Positions 1 to 6,574 of a stretch of DNA of 9,900 nucleotides are shown here, piece after piece. The notes beneath the pieces were generated by a model, which worked only from the letters and a program-made list of their open reading frames with translations, made no database searches and was not told where the DNA came from. Position 1 is the first letter of the stretch. The number at the start of each line of letters is the position of its first letter. The position numbers and the translations under genes are program-made. The stretch comes from an uncultured Clostridia bacterium (GTDB lineage Bacteria > Bacillota > Clostridia > Oscillospirales > Acutalibacteraceae). Location: assembly GCA_947628595.1 (NCBI GenBank), contig CANRAN010000038.1, positions 1-9,900 of the forward strand. The letters are read 5' to 3'.

Positions 1-1209
1 TATCAGAAGGAAAGTATTCTTGAAAGAATTACCGAGCCTGAAAGACAGCTCATGTTCAGAGTACCGTGGGTTGATGATAACGGTAAGGTACAGGTAAACC
101 GTGGATTCCGTATCCAGTTCAACAGTGCAATAGGTCCGTACAAGGGCGGTCTCAGACTTCACCCCTCTGTAAACCTCGGCATAATCAAATTCCTCGGATT
201 TGAACAGATCTTCAAGAATTCTCTCACAGGTCTTCCCATAGGCGGCGGCAAGGGCGGCGCTGACTTTGATCCCAAGGGCAAGAGTGACAGAGAGGTTATG
301 GCTTTCTGCCAGAGTTTTATGACAGAGCTTTATAGACATATCGGTGCAGATACAGACGTACCGGCAGGTGATATAGGTGTTGGCGGCAGAGAAATAGGAT
401 ATCTCTTCGGTCAGTATAAGAGAATAAGAGATTGCTATGAGGGTGTTCTCACAGGTAAGGGTCTTACATACGGCGGTTCTCTCGCTCGTACGGAAGCTAC
501 AGGATATGGACTTCTCTATATCACAGAAGAGCTTCTCAAGGATCATGACATAGATATAAAGGGAAAGACAGTATGCATAAGCGGTGCCGGTAATGTTGCA
601 ATATATGCCACACAGAAAGCTCAGCAGCTCGGTGCTAACGTTGTTACACTTTCTGATTCCACAGGTTGGATCTACGATCCGGAAGGAATTGATGTTGCAG
701 CTGTTAAGGAGATCAAGGAAGTTAAGAGGGCAAGACTTACCGAGTATAAGAATTATCGTCCCAACTCCGAATATCATGAGGGCAAGTTCATGTGGACCAT
801 CCCCTGCGATATCGCTCTCCCCTGTGCTACACAGAATGAGCTTGATGTTGAGGCTGCCGAAAACCTTATCAAAAACGGCGTTATTGCTGTTGCTGAGGGT
901 GCTAATATGCCTACAACTCTTGAGGCTACAAAGAAATTCCAGGATGCGGGAGTTTACTTCGTTCCCGGCAAGGCTGCCAATGCAGGCGGTGTTGCTACAT
1001 CTGCACTTGAAATGTCACAGAACAGCCAAAGACTTTCTTGGACATTTGAAGAGGTTGATGCTAAGCTTCAGCAGATTATGGTTAATATCTATCATAACAT
1101 TGCAGATGCAGCTAAGAAGTATAACCTTGAGGGCAACTATGTTGCAGGTGCAAATATTGCAGGCTTCGTTAAGGTTGCGGATACAATGATTGCCCAGGGT
1201 GTTGTTTGA
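1..1209 (+). CDS. gdhA: Glutamate dehydrogenase, probably NADP(H)-linked (5' end cut by window edge)
   Basis: Catalyses reversible reductive amination of 2-oxoglutarate with ammonia to glutamate in the cytoplasm. The reading frame is open from base 1, and 402 residues are present. The catalytic residues fall at a constant offset of 41 from those known in Clostridium symbiosum GDH (K89, K113, K125, D165): here K48 (YKGGLR), K72, K84 (GGGKGG) and D124 (PAGDIG). About 41 N-terminal residues are therefore missing, for a usual total of about 445. The ATG at 52 is internal and is not the start. The Rossmann part begins near residue 188 (GAGNVA at 195-200), and the second strand ends in SDS (218-220). 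NADP enzymes such as that of E. coli have SDS here, whereas the NAD-linked C. symbiosum enzyme has a GPD-type sequence. NADP preference is therefore inferred, not certain. The gene is followed by a strong hairpin terminator; its promoter lies outside the window. Confidence 0.97.
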   Translation, partial: YQKESILERITEPERQLMFRVPWVDDNGKVQVNRGFRIQFNSAIGPYKGGLRLHPSVNLGIIKFLGFEQIFKNSLTGLPIGGGKGGADFDPKGKSDREVMAFCQSFMTELYRHIGADTDVPAGDIGVGGREIGYLFGQYKRIRDCYEGVLTGKGLTYGGSLARTEATGYGLLYITEELLKDHDIDIKGKTVCISGAGNVAIYATQKAQQLGANVVTLSDSTGWIYDPEGIDVAAVKEIKEVKRARLTEYKNYRPNSEYHEGKFMWTIPCDIALPCATQNELDVEAAENLIKNGVIAVAEGANMPTTLEATKKFQDAGVYFVPGKAANAGGVATSALEMSQNSQRLSWTFEEVDAKLQQIMVNIYHNIADAAKKYNLEGNYVAGANIAGFVKVADTMIAQGVV

Positions 1210-1247
1210 TTAGCATAGCTTTTTCATAATTCATACCTTTTAAAATT

Positions 1248-1303
1248 GACAGACTGTCATATGATGGTGTTTTCTCACCCGTGCGACAGTCTGTCTGTTT
1301 TTA
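1248..1303 (+). terminator. Intrinsic terminator of gdhA, possibly bidirectional with tspO
   Basis: A perfect 11-bp stem is formed by GACAGACTGTC (1248-1258) and GACAGTCTGTC (1285-1295). The 26-nt loop can fold again through GGTG/CACC. On the plus strand it is followed by TGTTTTTATA. On the minus strand, where tspO ends at 1306 just before the hairpin, the flank reads AATTTT, a weaker U-tract. It therefore very likely ends gdhA transcripts and may also end tspO transcripts. Confidence 0.85.
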
Positions 1304-1305
1304 TA

Positions 1306-1863
1306 TTATCTGTTCAGAAGATATATTCCGAGATTGAGATATGCTGCAAAGGTCAGCCACAAAAGATATGGTATCTGTATAAGTCCCGATATCTTGTCCT
1401 TCTTATAAAATCCTATTATCATTGCAAGAACCAATCCCCACAATGCGACAATCCATATAAATGAAAACAGATATGCTCCAAAGCCGAAAAAGAATACAGT
1501 CCAGAAGAAATTGAAGAATAACTGCACTGCATAAATTAACAACTCCTTTGACAGCTTTTTACCACTCTTGATATAAATTCTTGCCGCTCCTATTCCCATG
1601 AGGACGTATAATATAGTCCACACTATCGGAAAAATAAACGGCGGAGGCGATAAGGGCGGCTGGTCAAGTTGTGTAAACTCGGGCATACCAAGTGATGTTA
1701 TAATGCCGCCGAGTATTCCCACACCCAGAGCTATGGCTATTGATATAATGTACGTCTTGTATTTCCTTATCTTCTCGACTAACCGGCTTTCTTTGACGGA
1801 CTCCGAAATATCCGCCGCTGTTTTTGCGACTGCTGACATATCTCCACTATTAGATTTTGACAC
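1306..1863 (-). CDS. tspO: TspO/MBR (translocator protein / benzodiazepine receptor) family membrane protein
   Basis: Integral membrane protein of the TspO family, which binds tetrapyrroles and sterol-like ligands; its role in Clostridia is unsettled. Of the 185 residues, about 39-185 form the five-helix fold. The first helix spans about 39-58. The family signature of proline-rich loop plus second helix follows (QPPLSPPP at 68-75, then FPIVWTILY). QLFFNFFWTVFFFG (114-127) and the C-terminal IPYLLWLTFAAYLNLGIYLLN match the family's aromatic and Asn-rich helix ends. The start is a GTG at 1863 behind a GGTGGTG ribosome site. An ATG at residue 9 has GGAG only two bases upstream, too close to favour it. 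Residues 1-38 are hydrophilic and charged, an extension not seen in typical proteins of about 155-160 residues. It is convergent with gdhA and divergent from panB, so probably monocistronic. Confidence 0.93.
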   Translation of the reverse strand: MSKSNSGDMSAVAKTAADISESVKESRLVEKIRKYKTYIISIAIALGVGILGGIITSLGMPEFTQLDQPPLSPPPFIFPIVWTILYVLMGIGAARIYIKSGKKLSKELLIYAVQLFFNFFWTVFFFGFGAYLFSFIWIVALWGLVLAMIIGFYKKDKISGLIQIPYLLWLTFAAYLNLGIYLLNR

Positions 1864-1894
1864 ATTTTACACCACCATATTGTATATTTTTTAT

Positions 1895-1921
1895 ATTATA
1901 TGTATTTCCATGGCAATTATA
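1895..1921 (-). promoter_or_regulatory. Candidate -10 elements for tspO
   Basis: Read on the minus strand, two exact TATAAT hexamers occur upstream of tspO, at 1916-1921 and 1895-1900. Neither has a good -35 box at 16-18 bp. The nearer one would give a leader of only about 25 nt. The flanking DNA is AT-rich, so chance matches are likely. The rest of the tspO-panB gap shows no other structure I can support. Confidence 0.25.
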
Positions 1922-2041
1922 ACTATATGAAAATCTTTTACTCTCAAAAAATACTTAATTATCCTATTACGATTTTAAAAAACTAATTAATCCTTTTTTA
2001 ATTTCCTTTAACGTAAAATAAGGCAAATTACACTCCGACAC

Positions 2042-2070
2042 TTGAATTTTTCGGAAAATTGTGCCATACT
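2042..2070 (+). promoter_or_regulatory. Candidate sigma-A promoter of panBCD
   Basis: TTGAAT (2042-2047), a 17-bp spacer and CATACT (2065-2070), with an extended -10 TG at 2062-2063. The match is moderate. Transcription would start near 2077, giving a leader of about 47 nt before the panB ATG. I see no riboswitch-like fold in so short a leader. Confidence 0.45.
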
Positions 2071-2123
2071 ATATAGGTATTGTATCCGTGAGGAACAATA
2101 ACATCAAAAAGGGAGTCTTTATA

Positions 2124-2972
2124 ATGAAAAATACAGTTGCTACCCTACTTTCGCAGAAGCAATCAGGTGAAAAAATCACGATGCTTACCGCTTACGATTA
2201 TACGACCGCAAAAATAGAGGATGAATGTGGCGTTAATGCTATACTTGTGGGGGATTCGCTCGGTATGGTTATGCTTGGATATGACAATACACTGCCCGTA
2301 ACAATGGATGATATGCTCCACCATACAAAAGCAGTTTCGAGGGGTGCGGAAAATGCTTTTGTGATTGCGGATATGCCTTTTATGTCATATCAGACAAGTA
2401 TATATGATGCTGTTGTCAATGCAGGACGTCTTATAAAAGAGGGCGGTGCTCAGGCTGTCAAGCTTGAGGGCGGTGCAGAGGTATGCGAACAGATAAAAGC
2501 CATAGTCGACTCATCAATACCCGTTGTGGGTCATCTCGGACTTACTCCGCAATCCGTAAATGTTTTCGGCGGATTTAAGGTTCAGGGAAAAAATTATGAA
2601 CGTGCGGCAAAAATTATAGATGATGCACTTCTGATACAGGAGGCGGGTGCCTGTGCCGTTGTACTTGAGTGTATTCCTGCTCAGCTTGCGGAAATAATAA
2701 CAAAGGAACTGACAATACCAACAATAGGAATAGGAGCCGGTAATGCTTGTGACGGTCAGGTACTTGTATATCAGGATATGCTCGGTATGACCACAGGGCA
2801 TACTCCGAAGTTTGCAAAAAAATTTGCCGATGTTGGTACCCTGATGCATGAGGGCTTCAATGCATACATACAGGAAACAAAATCCGGAAGCTTTCCGGCG
2901 GTTGAGCATACATATTCTATTGATGATGATATAATAGAACGCATTAAAGAGGAAAGAGGTAAACATAAATGA
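2124..2972 (+). CDS. panB: 3-methyl-2-oxobutanoate hydroxymethyltransferase (ketopantoate hydroxymethyltransferase)
   Basis: Transfers a hydroxymethyl group from 5,10-methylenetetrahydrofolate to 2-oxoisovalerate to make ketopantoate, the first committed step of pantothenate synthesis. The frame stays open upstream to a GTG at 2061, but the ATG at 2124 has GGGAG at 2111-2115 and gives the normal N-terminus and length (282 aa). TIM-barrel motifs are in order: KITMLTAYDYTTAK (17-30), LVGDSLGMVMLGYDNTLPVT (41-60), ADMPF (82-86), KLEGG (113-117), VVGHLGLTPQS (134-144), LECIP (181-185) and IGIGAGNACDGQVLV (201-215). Family metal ligands are D44 and D83; E115 and E182 sit at the conserved substrate and catalytic positions. 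Its stop overlaps the panC start (ATGA), which suggests coupled translation. Confidence 0.97.
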   Translation: MKNTVATLLSQKQSGEKITMLTAYDYTTAKIEDECGVNAILVGDSLGMVMLGYDNTLPVTMDDMLHHTKAVSRGAENAFVIADMPFMSYQTSIYDAVVNAGRLIKEGGAQAVKLEGGAEVCEQIKAIVDSSIPVVGHLGLTPQSVNVFGGFKVQGKNYERAAKIIDDALLIQEAGACAVVLECIPAQLAEIITKELTIPTIGIGAGNACDGQVLVYQDMLGMTTGHTPKFAKKFADVGTLMHEGFNAYIQETKSGSFPAVEHTYSIDDDIIERIKEERGKHK

Positions 2973-3829
2973 ATATAGTAAAAACCGTTGAAGAAGTAAG
3001 AGAGCAGGTAAAAAAATGGCGTAGTGAGGGGCTCAGCGTGGGTCTTGTTCCTACAATGGGATATCTCCACGATGGTCATGCAAGTCTTATGGATGCATCA
3101 AAGAAAAATAATGACAGAACAGTTGTTTCTGTTTTTGTAAATCCAATGCAGTTCGGCCCGACGGAGGATCTTGAAAGCTACCCCCGTGACCTTGGGCATG
3201 ATGCAAAAATCGCTGAGGAGCATGGTGTGGATCTGATATTCAATCCAGATCCCGAGGAAATGTACCATGACGGCTTTTCCTCCTTTGTTGATATGACAGT
3301 GCTTACGGAGGAATTATGCGGACTTAGCCGCCCTGTACATTTCCGTGGTGTATGTACAGTTGTAACAAAGCTCTTTAATATAGTGCAACCCGACCGTGCA
3401 TATTTTGGTAAAAAGGATGCTCAGCAGCTTGCCGTTATCCGACATATGGTTGATGATCTTAATATGAATATAGAAATAATCGGCTGTCCTATCATACGTG
3501 AGGGAGACGGCTTGGCAAAAAGCTCAAGAAATACCTATCTCAATTCCGATGAACGAAAGGCTGCATTGATTCTCTCTCAGGCTGTGAGGCTCGGAAGCAA
3601 ACTTGTACAGAACGGTGAAACCGACTGTAGCGTAATTCTTAATGCTATGAAAGAGAAAATTCAGACAGAGCCGCTTGCAAGGATTGATTATGTCAAGATA
3701 GTTGATGCCGCAACCATGCAGCAGATTCCGAAGCTTGACAGACCCGCACTCTGTGCTATGGCGGTATATATAGGAAAAACAAGACTTATTGATAACTTCT
3801 TTACTGAGGATGCAGGTGGTGCGACATGA
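2969..3829 (+). CDS. panC: Pantothenate synthetase (pantoate--beta-alanine ligase)
   Basis: Condenses D-pantoate with beta-alanine using ATP, through a pantoyl-adenylate, to give pantothenate. The 286-aa length is normal for the family. It belongs to the nucleotidyltransferase (class I synthetase-like) fold: the HIGH-type motif is HDGH at 34-37 within VPTMGYLHDGH, and the KMSKS-type loop is KSSRN at 184-188 within DGLAKSSRNTYL. Other family blocks are VNPMQFGPTEDLESYPRD (57-74), RPVHFRGVCTVVTKLFNIV (121-139) and YFGKKDAQQ (145-153). The start is the ATG at 2969, overlapping the panB stop by 4 bases, with an AAAGAGG ribosome site inside the end of panB. Its own stop overlaps the panD start by 4 bases in the same way. 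Confidence 0.97.
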   Translation: MNIVKTVEEVREQVKKWRSEGLSVGLVPTMGYLHDGHASLMDASKKNNDRTVVSVFVNPMQFGPTEDLESYPRDLGHDAKIAEEHGVDLIFNPDPEEMYHDGFSSFVDMTVLTEELCGLSRPVHFRGVCTVVTKLFNIVQPDRAYFGKKDAQQLAVIRHMVDDLNMNIEIIGCPIIREGDGLAKSSRNTYLNSDERKAALILSQAVRLGSKLVQNGETDCSVILNAMKEKIQTEPLARIDYVKIVDAATMQQIPKLDRPALCAMAVYIGKTRLIDNFFTEDAGGAT

Positions 3830-4209
3830 CAATTTCTGTACTAAAAAGCAAGCTGCACCGTGCTGTCGTAACACAGGCGGAGCTTAATTATGTCGGAAGT
3901 GTGACGATAGACGCCGACCTCATGAAGGCTGCGGGGCTTTATGAATACGAACACGTCCATATTGTAAATGTAAACAGCGGAAGCAGAATTGAAACCTATG
4001 TTATTGAGGGTGAAGCCGGAAGCGGTGTTATATGCCTTAACGGTGCTGCCGCACGTTCCGGACAAAAGGGCGATCGTGTAATAATCATGGCATATGCGGA
4101 TATGACGCCGGATGAACTTGAAAATCATTCTCCGAAGGTAGTATTTGTTGATGATGAAAATCACCCCGTACGCATAGCACGATACGAAAAGCACGGGTTA
4201 CTTGAATAA
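3826..4209 (+). CDS. panD: Aspartate 1-decarboxylase proenzyme (pyruvoyl-dependent)
   Basis: Decarboxylates L-aspartate to beta-alanine, the second substrate of PanC. Length is 127 aa, as usual. The proenzyme cleaves itself between Gly24 and Ser25 (YVGSVTID), turning Ser25 into the pyruvoyl cofactor. Other residues known from the E. coli enzyme fall at the same positions here: K9, R54, T57, Y58, N72 and the NGAAA block at 72-76. The start ATG overlaps the panC stop. The gene ends the operon, and a 12-bp stem terminator follows 31 bases downstream. With panB and panC it supplies everything for pantothenate except ketopantoate reductase (panE), which is not in this window. Confidence 0.97.
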   Translation: MTISVLKSKLHRAVVTQAELNYVGSVTIDADLMKAAGLYEYEHVHIVNVNSGSRIETYVIEGEAGSGVICLNGAAARSGQKGDRVIIMAYADMTPDELENHSPKVVFVDDENHPVRIARYEKHGLLE

Positions 4210-4231
4210 GCGTTTTGTAAATACGAGTTGT

Positions 4232-4288
4232 AAAAAAATCATAACCACAGGGAGATAACTATAATTGTACCCCTGTGGTTATTTTTTC
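4232..4288. terminator. Bidirectional intrinsic terminator between panD and the HNH gene
   Basis: A perfect 12-bp stem is formed by ATAACCACAGGG (4241-4252) and CCCTGTGGTTAT (4271-4282), with an 18-nt loop. On the plus strand it is followed by six T (4282-4287), ending panBCD. On the minus strand it is followed by the complement of the A-run at 4232-4238, seven U, ending the HNH gene. The last codons of the HNH gene are encoded in the stem, and its TAG stop (4259-4261) lies in the loop. Confidence 0.9.
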
Positions 4289-4900
4289 GATAAGTAAATC
4301 AGATATCGACATATCCGAAAGTAAATTATACAGATAATACAGTGCAATACCTCCAAGTATCAATAGTATAATTTGCTTAAGCATTATTCTTTTCCACGAT
4401 TTACCGAAATATCCCCTGATTATCCAAAATCCGCCGCTTGCACCCTTCCTTGAATTACATCTGAAACAGCTTGCCGCAAGATTACGCACGTCATTTACCG
4501 TCTTTATCCCACGTACGGTAAGCATCCTTTTATATTTTCGTGAACGATTCGCAAGTGCAACAGGTATAATATGATCAACATTAGTCCTGTGCTTAGTGAG
4601 AATACGACTGCAATATGCACAAAAATAATATTTACCGCCCCCGAAAATACCCTTATCAGCCTTAAAAAAATTTGTACGATATGTAGTGCTTCTCTCCATG
4701 CTGTCATCGCTCAAAACACATCTCAGAAGCCTGCGGCGGCAATATTTTTTGATTTTTCTTATTCCCTCTTTATCTTTATCATCATAATGCTTACGGTAAT
4801 ATTTTCCGCTCTCATCCTTTTGAAAATGAAAATTCATTTCCTTTATTTTTCTGCCGAAAATTAATCTTTTAAGCAGACCCGCATATATTTTTACTTTCAT
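4259..4900 (-). CDS. HNH-endonuclease-type protein with one C-terminal membrane segment; function unknown
   Basis: I do not recognise a named family for the full 213-aa protein. Residues 90-155 form an HNH/zinc module: CAYC (94-97), VDHIIP (108-113), N140 in DVRNL, CFRC (145-148) and N149 followed by SRKG. This matches the HNH layout of two CxxC pairs around a DH-N-N catalytic core, so metal-dependent nicking or cutting of DNA is plausible, but activity and target are inferred. Residues 1-60 are very basic (KIRKIKKYCRRRLLR at 47-61), with no recognised domain. Residues 174-195 are a hydrophobic helix (IILLILGGIALYYLY) preceded by GKSWKR, so the nuclease part should face the cytoplasm and the short tail (196-213) outward. 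The start ATG at 4900 has GGGG seven bases upstream. It lies downstream of eno on the same strand, but a terminator and a separate promoter suggest independent expression. Confidence 0.8.
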   Translation of the reverse strand: MKVKIYAGLLKRLIFGRKIKEMNFHFQKDESGKYYRKHYDDKDKEGIRKIKKYCRRRLLRCVLSDDSMERSTTYRTNFFKADKGIFGGGKYYFCAYCSRILTKHRTNVDHIIPVALANRSRKYKRMLTVRGIKTVNDVRNLAASCFRCNSRKGASGGFWIIRGYFGKSWKRIMLKQIILLILGGIALYYLYNLLSDMSISDLLIEKITTGVQL

Positions 4901-4927
4901 ACTTTTCCCCGTCTCTTTATTACCTAT

Positions 4928-4936
4928 ATTCTACCA
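4928..4936 (-). promoter_or_regulatory. Extended -10 promoter candidate for the HNH gene
   Basis: On the minus strand TAGAAT (plus positions 4928-4933) is preceded by TGG, an extended -10 (TGnTAGAAT). No good -35 is found at 16-18 bp. It lies between the eno terminator and the HNH start codon, giving a leader of roughly 20 nt, so it would decouple this gene from eno. Confidence 0.45.
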
Positions 4937-4976
4937 CAAACGGAGTCATAATAAAAGTATCGATTTTCTTCTGTAC

Positions 4977-5017
4977 AAAAAAATGCCCCGGGATTTTTTT
5001 AATCCACAGAGCATTTT
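4977..5017 (-). terminator. Intrinsic terminator of eno
   Basis: On the minus strand the arms at plus positions 5001-5017 and 4980-4995 pair over 16 bp, with two G-U pairs and one bulged U. The loop is 5 nt, and a run of seven U follows (plus 4977-4983). It begins 13 bases after the eno stop codon. Confidence 0.88.
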
Positions 5018-5029
5018 ATTCAGTATGAA

Positions 5030-6331
5030 TTATCTCTTTATATTAAAAGCATTCATTCCCGGATATACAGCTGCATTTCCAAGCTCCTCCTCGATTCTGA
5101 GAAGCTGATTGTACTTAGCAACCCTTTCTGATCTTGACGGAGCCCCCGTCTTTATCTGACAAGTGTTAAGAGCAACTGCAAGATCAGCTATTGTTGTATC
5201 TGCTGTTTCGCCGGAACGGTGTGAGGAAATAGCCGTGTAGCCCGCCTTATGAGCCATTTTTATAGCCTCAAGTGTTTCAGATACGGAGCCTATCTGATTA
5301 AGCTTGATAAGGATTGAATTACCTGCACCCATAGAAATACCCTTAGCCAGTCTTTCTGTATTTGTAACAAATAGGTCATCACCAACCAGCTGAACCTTAC
5401 CGCCAAGCTTAGCCGTCATTCTCTGCCAGCCCTCCCAGTCCTCTTCGTCAAGACCGTCCTCAATGGAAATAATCGGATACTTTTCAACAAGGCTTGCCCA
5501 GTGCTCAATAAGCTCGTCAGACGTAAAGTTCCTACCTGACTTCGGCTGATGATAAAAACCCTTGCCCTTTTCGCTCTTCCACTCGGAGGAGGCGGCATCC
5601 ATAGCAATCATAAAATCCTTTTCGGGCTCGAAGCCTGCCTTTTTTATAGCTTCAAGAATTTTCTCAATAGCTTCCTCGTCACTCCTGAGATTGTTTGGAG
5701 CATATCCGCCCTCATCGCCAACAGCGGTAACATCACCCATTTCCTTGATGAGCTTCTTAAGTGTGTGGAACACCTCCGCACACCACCTTAGCCCCTCCCT
5801 GAAGGACGGGGCACCCACAGGCATTATCATAAATTCCTGTGTATCAACGGCACTGTCAGCGTGCGCACCCCCGTTTAGAATGTTCATCATCGGCACGGGA
5901 AGTCTTGTCCCCTGGACACCGCCAAGGAATCTGTAAAGCGGAATTTCATAGCTGTTAGCCGCTGCCCTTGCCGCTGCAATAGAAACAGCAAGAATTGCAT
6001 TTGCACCGATGTTTGATTTATCTCTTGTGCCGTCAGCCCTAATCATAGCTGCATCCACAGCATATGTATCGGCAGCATCAAAACCGACAAGAACATCATT
6101 GATAGTTGTATTGATATTCTCAACAGCTCTCTGAACACCCTTGCCAAGATACCTTGCCTCACAGTCACGAAGCTCGAGAGCCTCAAATTCACCTGTTGAA
6201 GCACCACTCGGAGCTGTACCTCTGCCTTCCGTACCGTCAACAAGATAAACCTCCGCCTCAACTGTCGGATTTCCTCTTGAGTCAAGAATTTCTCTTCCGA
6301 TAACCCTTTCAATTTCAGTAAATTTTGACAT
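5030..6331 (-). CDS. eno: Enolase (phosphopyruvate hydratase)
   Basis: Glycolytic enzyme interconverting 2-phosphoglycerate and phosphoenolpyruvate, a Mg-dependent cytoplasmic homo-oligomer. It is full length at 433 aa. The N-terminal domain shows REILDSRGNPTVE (13-25) and the mobile loop SGASTGEFEA (42-51). Barrel residues of the family are all present: E166 and E207 (GDEGGYAP), Mg ligands D245, E291 and D318, catalytic K343 (LIKLNQIG), H371-R372-S373 (SSHRSGE) and K394 (QIKTGAPSRSERVAKYNQLLRIEE). The start ATG at 6331 has a strong AGGGAGGA site at 6338-6345 on the complement. It appears to be a single-gene unit: kptA is divergent upstream and a terminator follows. Any secreted or moonlighting role cannot be judged from sequence. 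Confidence 0.98.
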   Translation of the reverse strand: MSKFTEIERVIGREILDSRGNPTVEAEVYLVDGTEGRGTAPSGASTGEFEALELRDCEARYLGKGVQRAVENINTTINDVLVGFDAADTYAVDAAMIRADGTRDKSNIGANAILAVSIAAARAAANSYEIPLYRFLGGVQGTRLPVPMMNILNGGAHADSAVDTQEFMIMPVGAPSFREGLRWCAEVFHTLKKLIKEMGDVTAVGDEGGYAPNNLRSDEEAIEKILEAIKKAGFEPEKDFMIAMDAASSEWKSEKGKGFYHQPKSGRNFTSDELIEHWASLVEKYPIISIEDGLDEEDWEGWQRMTAKLGGKVQLVGDDLFVTNTERLAKGISMGAGNSILIKLNQIGSVSETLEAIKMAHKAGYTAISSHRSGETADTTIADLAVALNTCQIKTGAPSRSERVAKYNQLLRIEEELGNAAVYPGMNAFNIKR

Positions 6332-6419
6332 TGATATCCTCCCTTTACCTAAAAAATATGTTACAGCACCACCCGTACAGGTTATACCGTATGACGTTTA
6401 AGACTCCCATGAACGGAAG

Positions 6420-6447
6420 ATAATACATCATGATAAATATATCATAA
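6420..6447 (-). promoter_or_regulatory. Weak candidate promoter of eno
   Basis: On the minus strand TATTAT (plus 6420-6425) has a poor -35 TTATGA (plus 6442-6447) at a 16-bp spacing. A second possible -10, TATAAC, lies nearer at plus 6381-6386 with no -35 match. I cannot choose between them. For a highly expressed gene a better promoter would be expected, so this call is tentative. Confidence 0.25.
6430..6445. repeat. Perfect 6-bp-arm palindrome in the eno-kptA divergent gap
   Basis: ATGATA (6430-6435), AATA, TATCAT (6440-6445). It overlaps the weak -35 proposed for eno and lies about 64 bp upstream of the kptA -35, a position suited to an operator. In AT-rich DNA such a palindrome may be chance, and no regulator is identified. 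Confidence 0.25.
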
Positions 6448-6508
6448 TTTCACTAATTAAAATGTCTGTTCGTGTATGCGTATAATTTTTACATTTCCTG
6501 TCATATAC

Positions 6509-6537
6509 TTGAAAAAAATTTTATCGTATGGTATAAT
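6509..6537 (+). promoter_or_regulatory. Sigma-A promoter of kptA
   Basis: TTGAAA (6509-6514), a 17-bp spacer and TATAAT (6532-6537), with an extended TGG just before the -10. This is 11 of 12 consensus bases at ideal spacing. The start would be near 6544, with a leader of about 30 nt to the ATG at 6575. Confidence 0.8.
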
Positions 6538-6574
6538 CATCTGAGTTCAGATTAAAATGAAAGGGGGAAAAATA

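Noticed and set aside
584..1189. Plus-strand open frame of 201 codons inside gdhA
   Set aside because: Low-complexity Leu/Arg-rich translation, wholly within the well-conserved gdhA frame; a shadow frame.
1246..1464. Plus-strand 72-codon open frame after gdhA
   Set aside because: It begins inside the gdhA terminator stem and runs antisense to tspO; no ribosome site.
2061..2123. N-terminal extension of panB from the GTG at 2061
   Set aside because: It would overlap the proposed promoter; the ATG at 2124 has a good ribosome site and gives the family's normal N-terminus.
4571..4864. Plus-strand open frame of 97 codons opposite the HNH gene
   Set aside because: Hydrophobic low-complexity translation with no ribosome site; the antisense HNH frame has clear motifs.
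6557..6574. ATG at 6557 as the kptA start
   Set aside because: The best ribosome site (AAAGGGGG, 6560-6567) lies downstream of it and serves the ATG at 6575.
4201..6574. Idea that HNH and kptA form one defence or RNA-repair unit
   Set aside because: They are separated by enolase, on opposite strands, each with its own promoter and terminator; nothing in the sequence links them.
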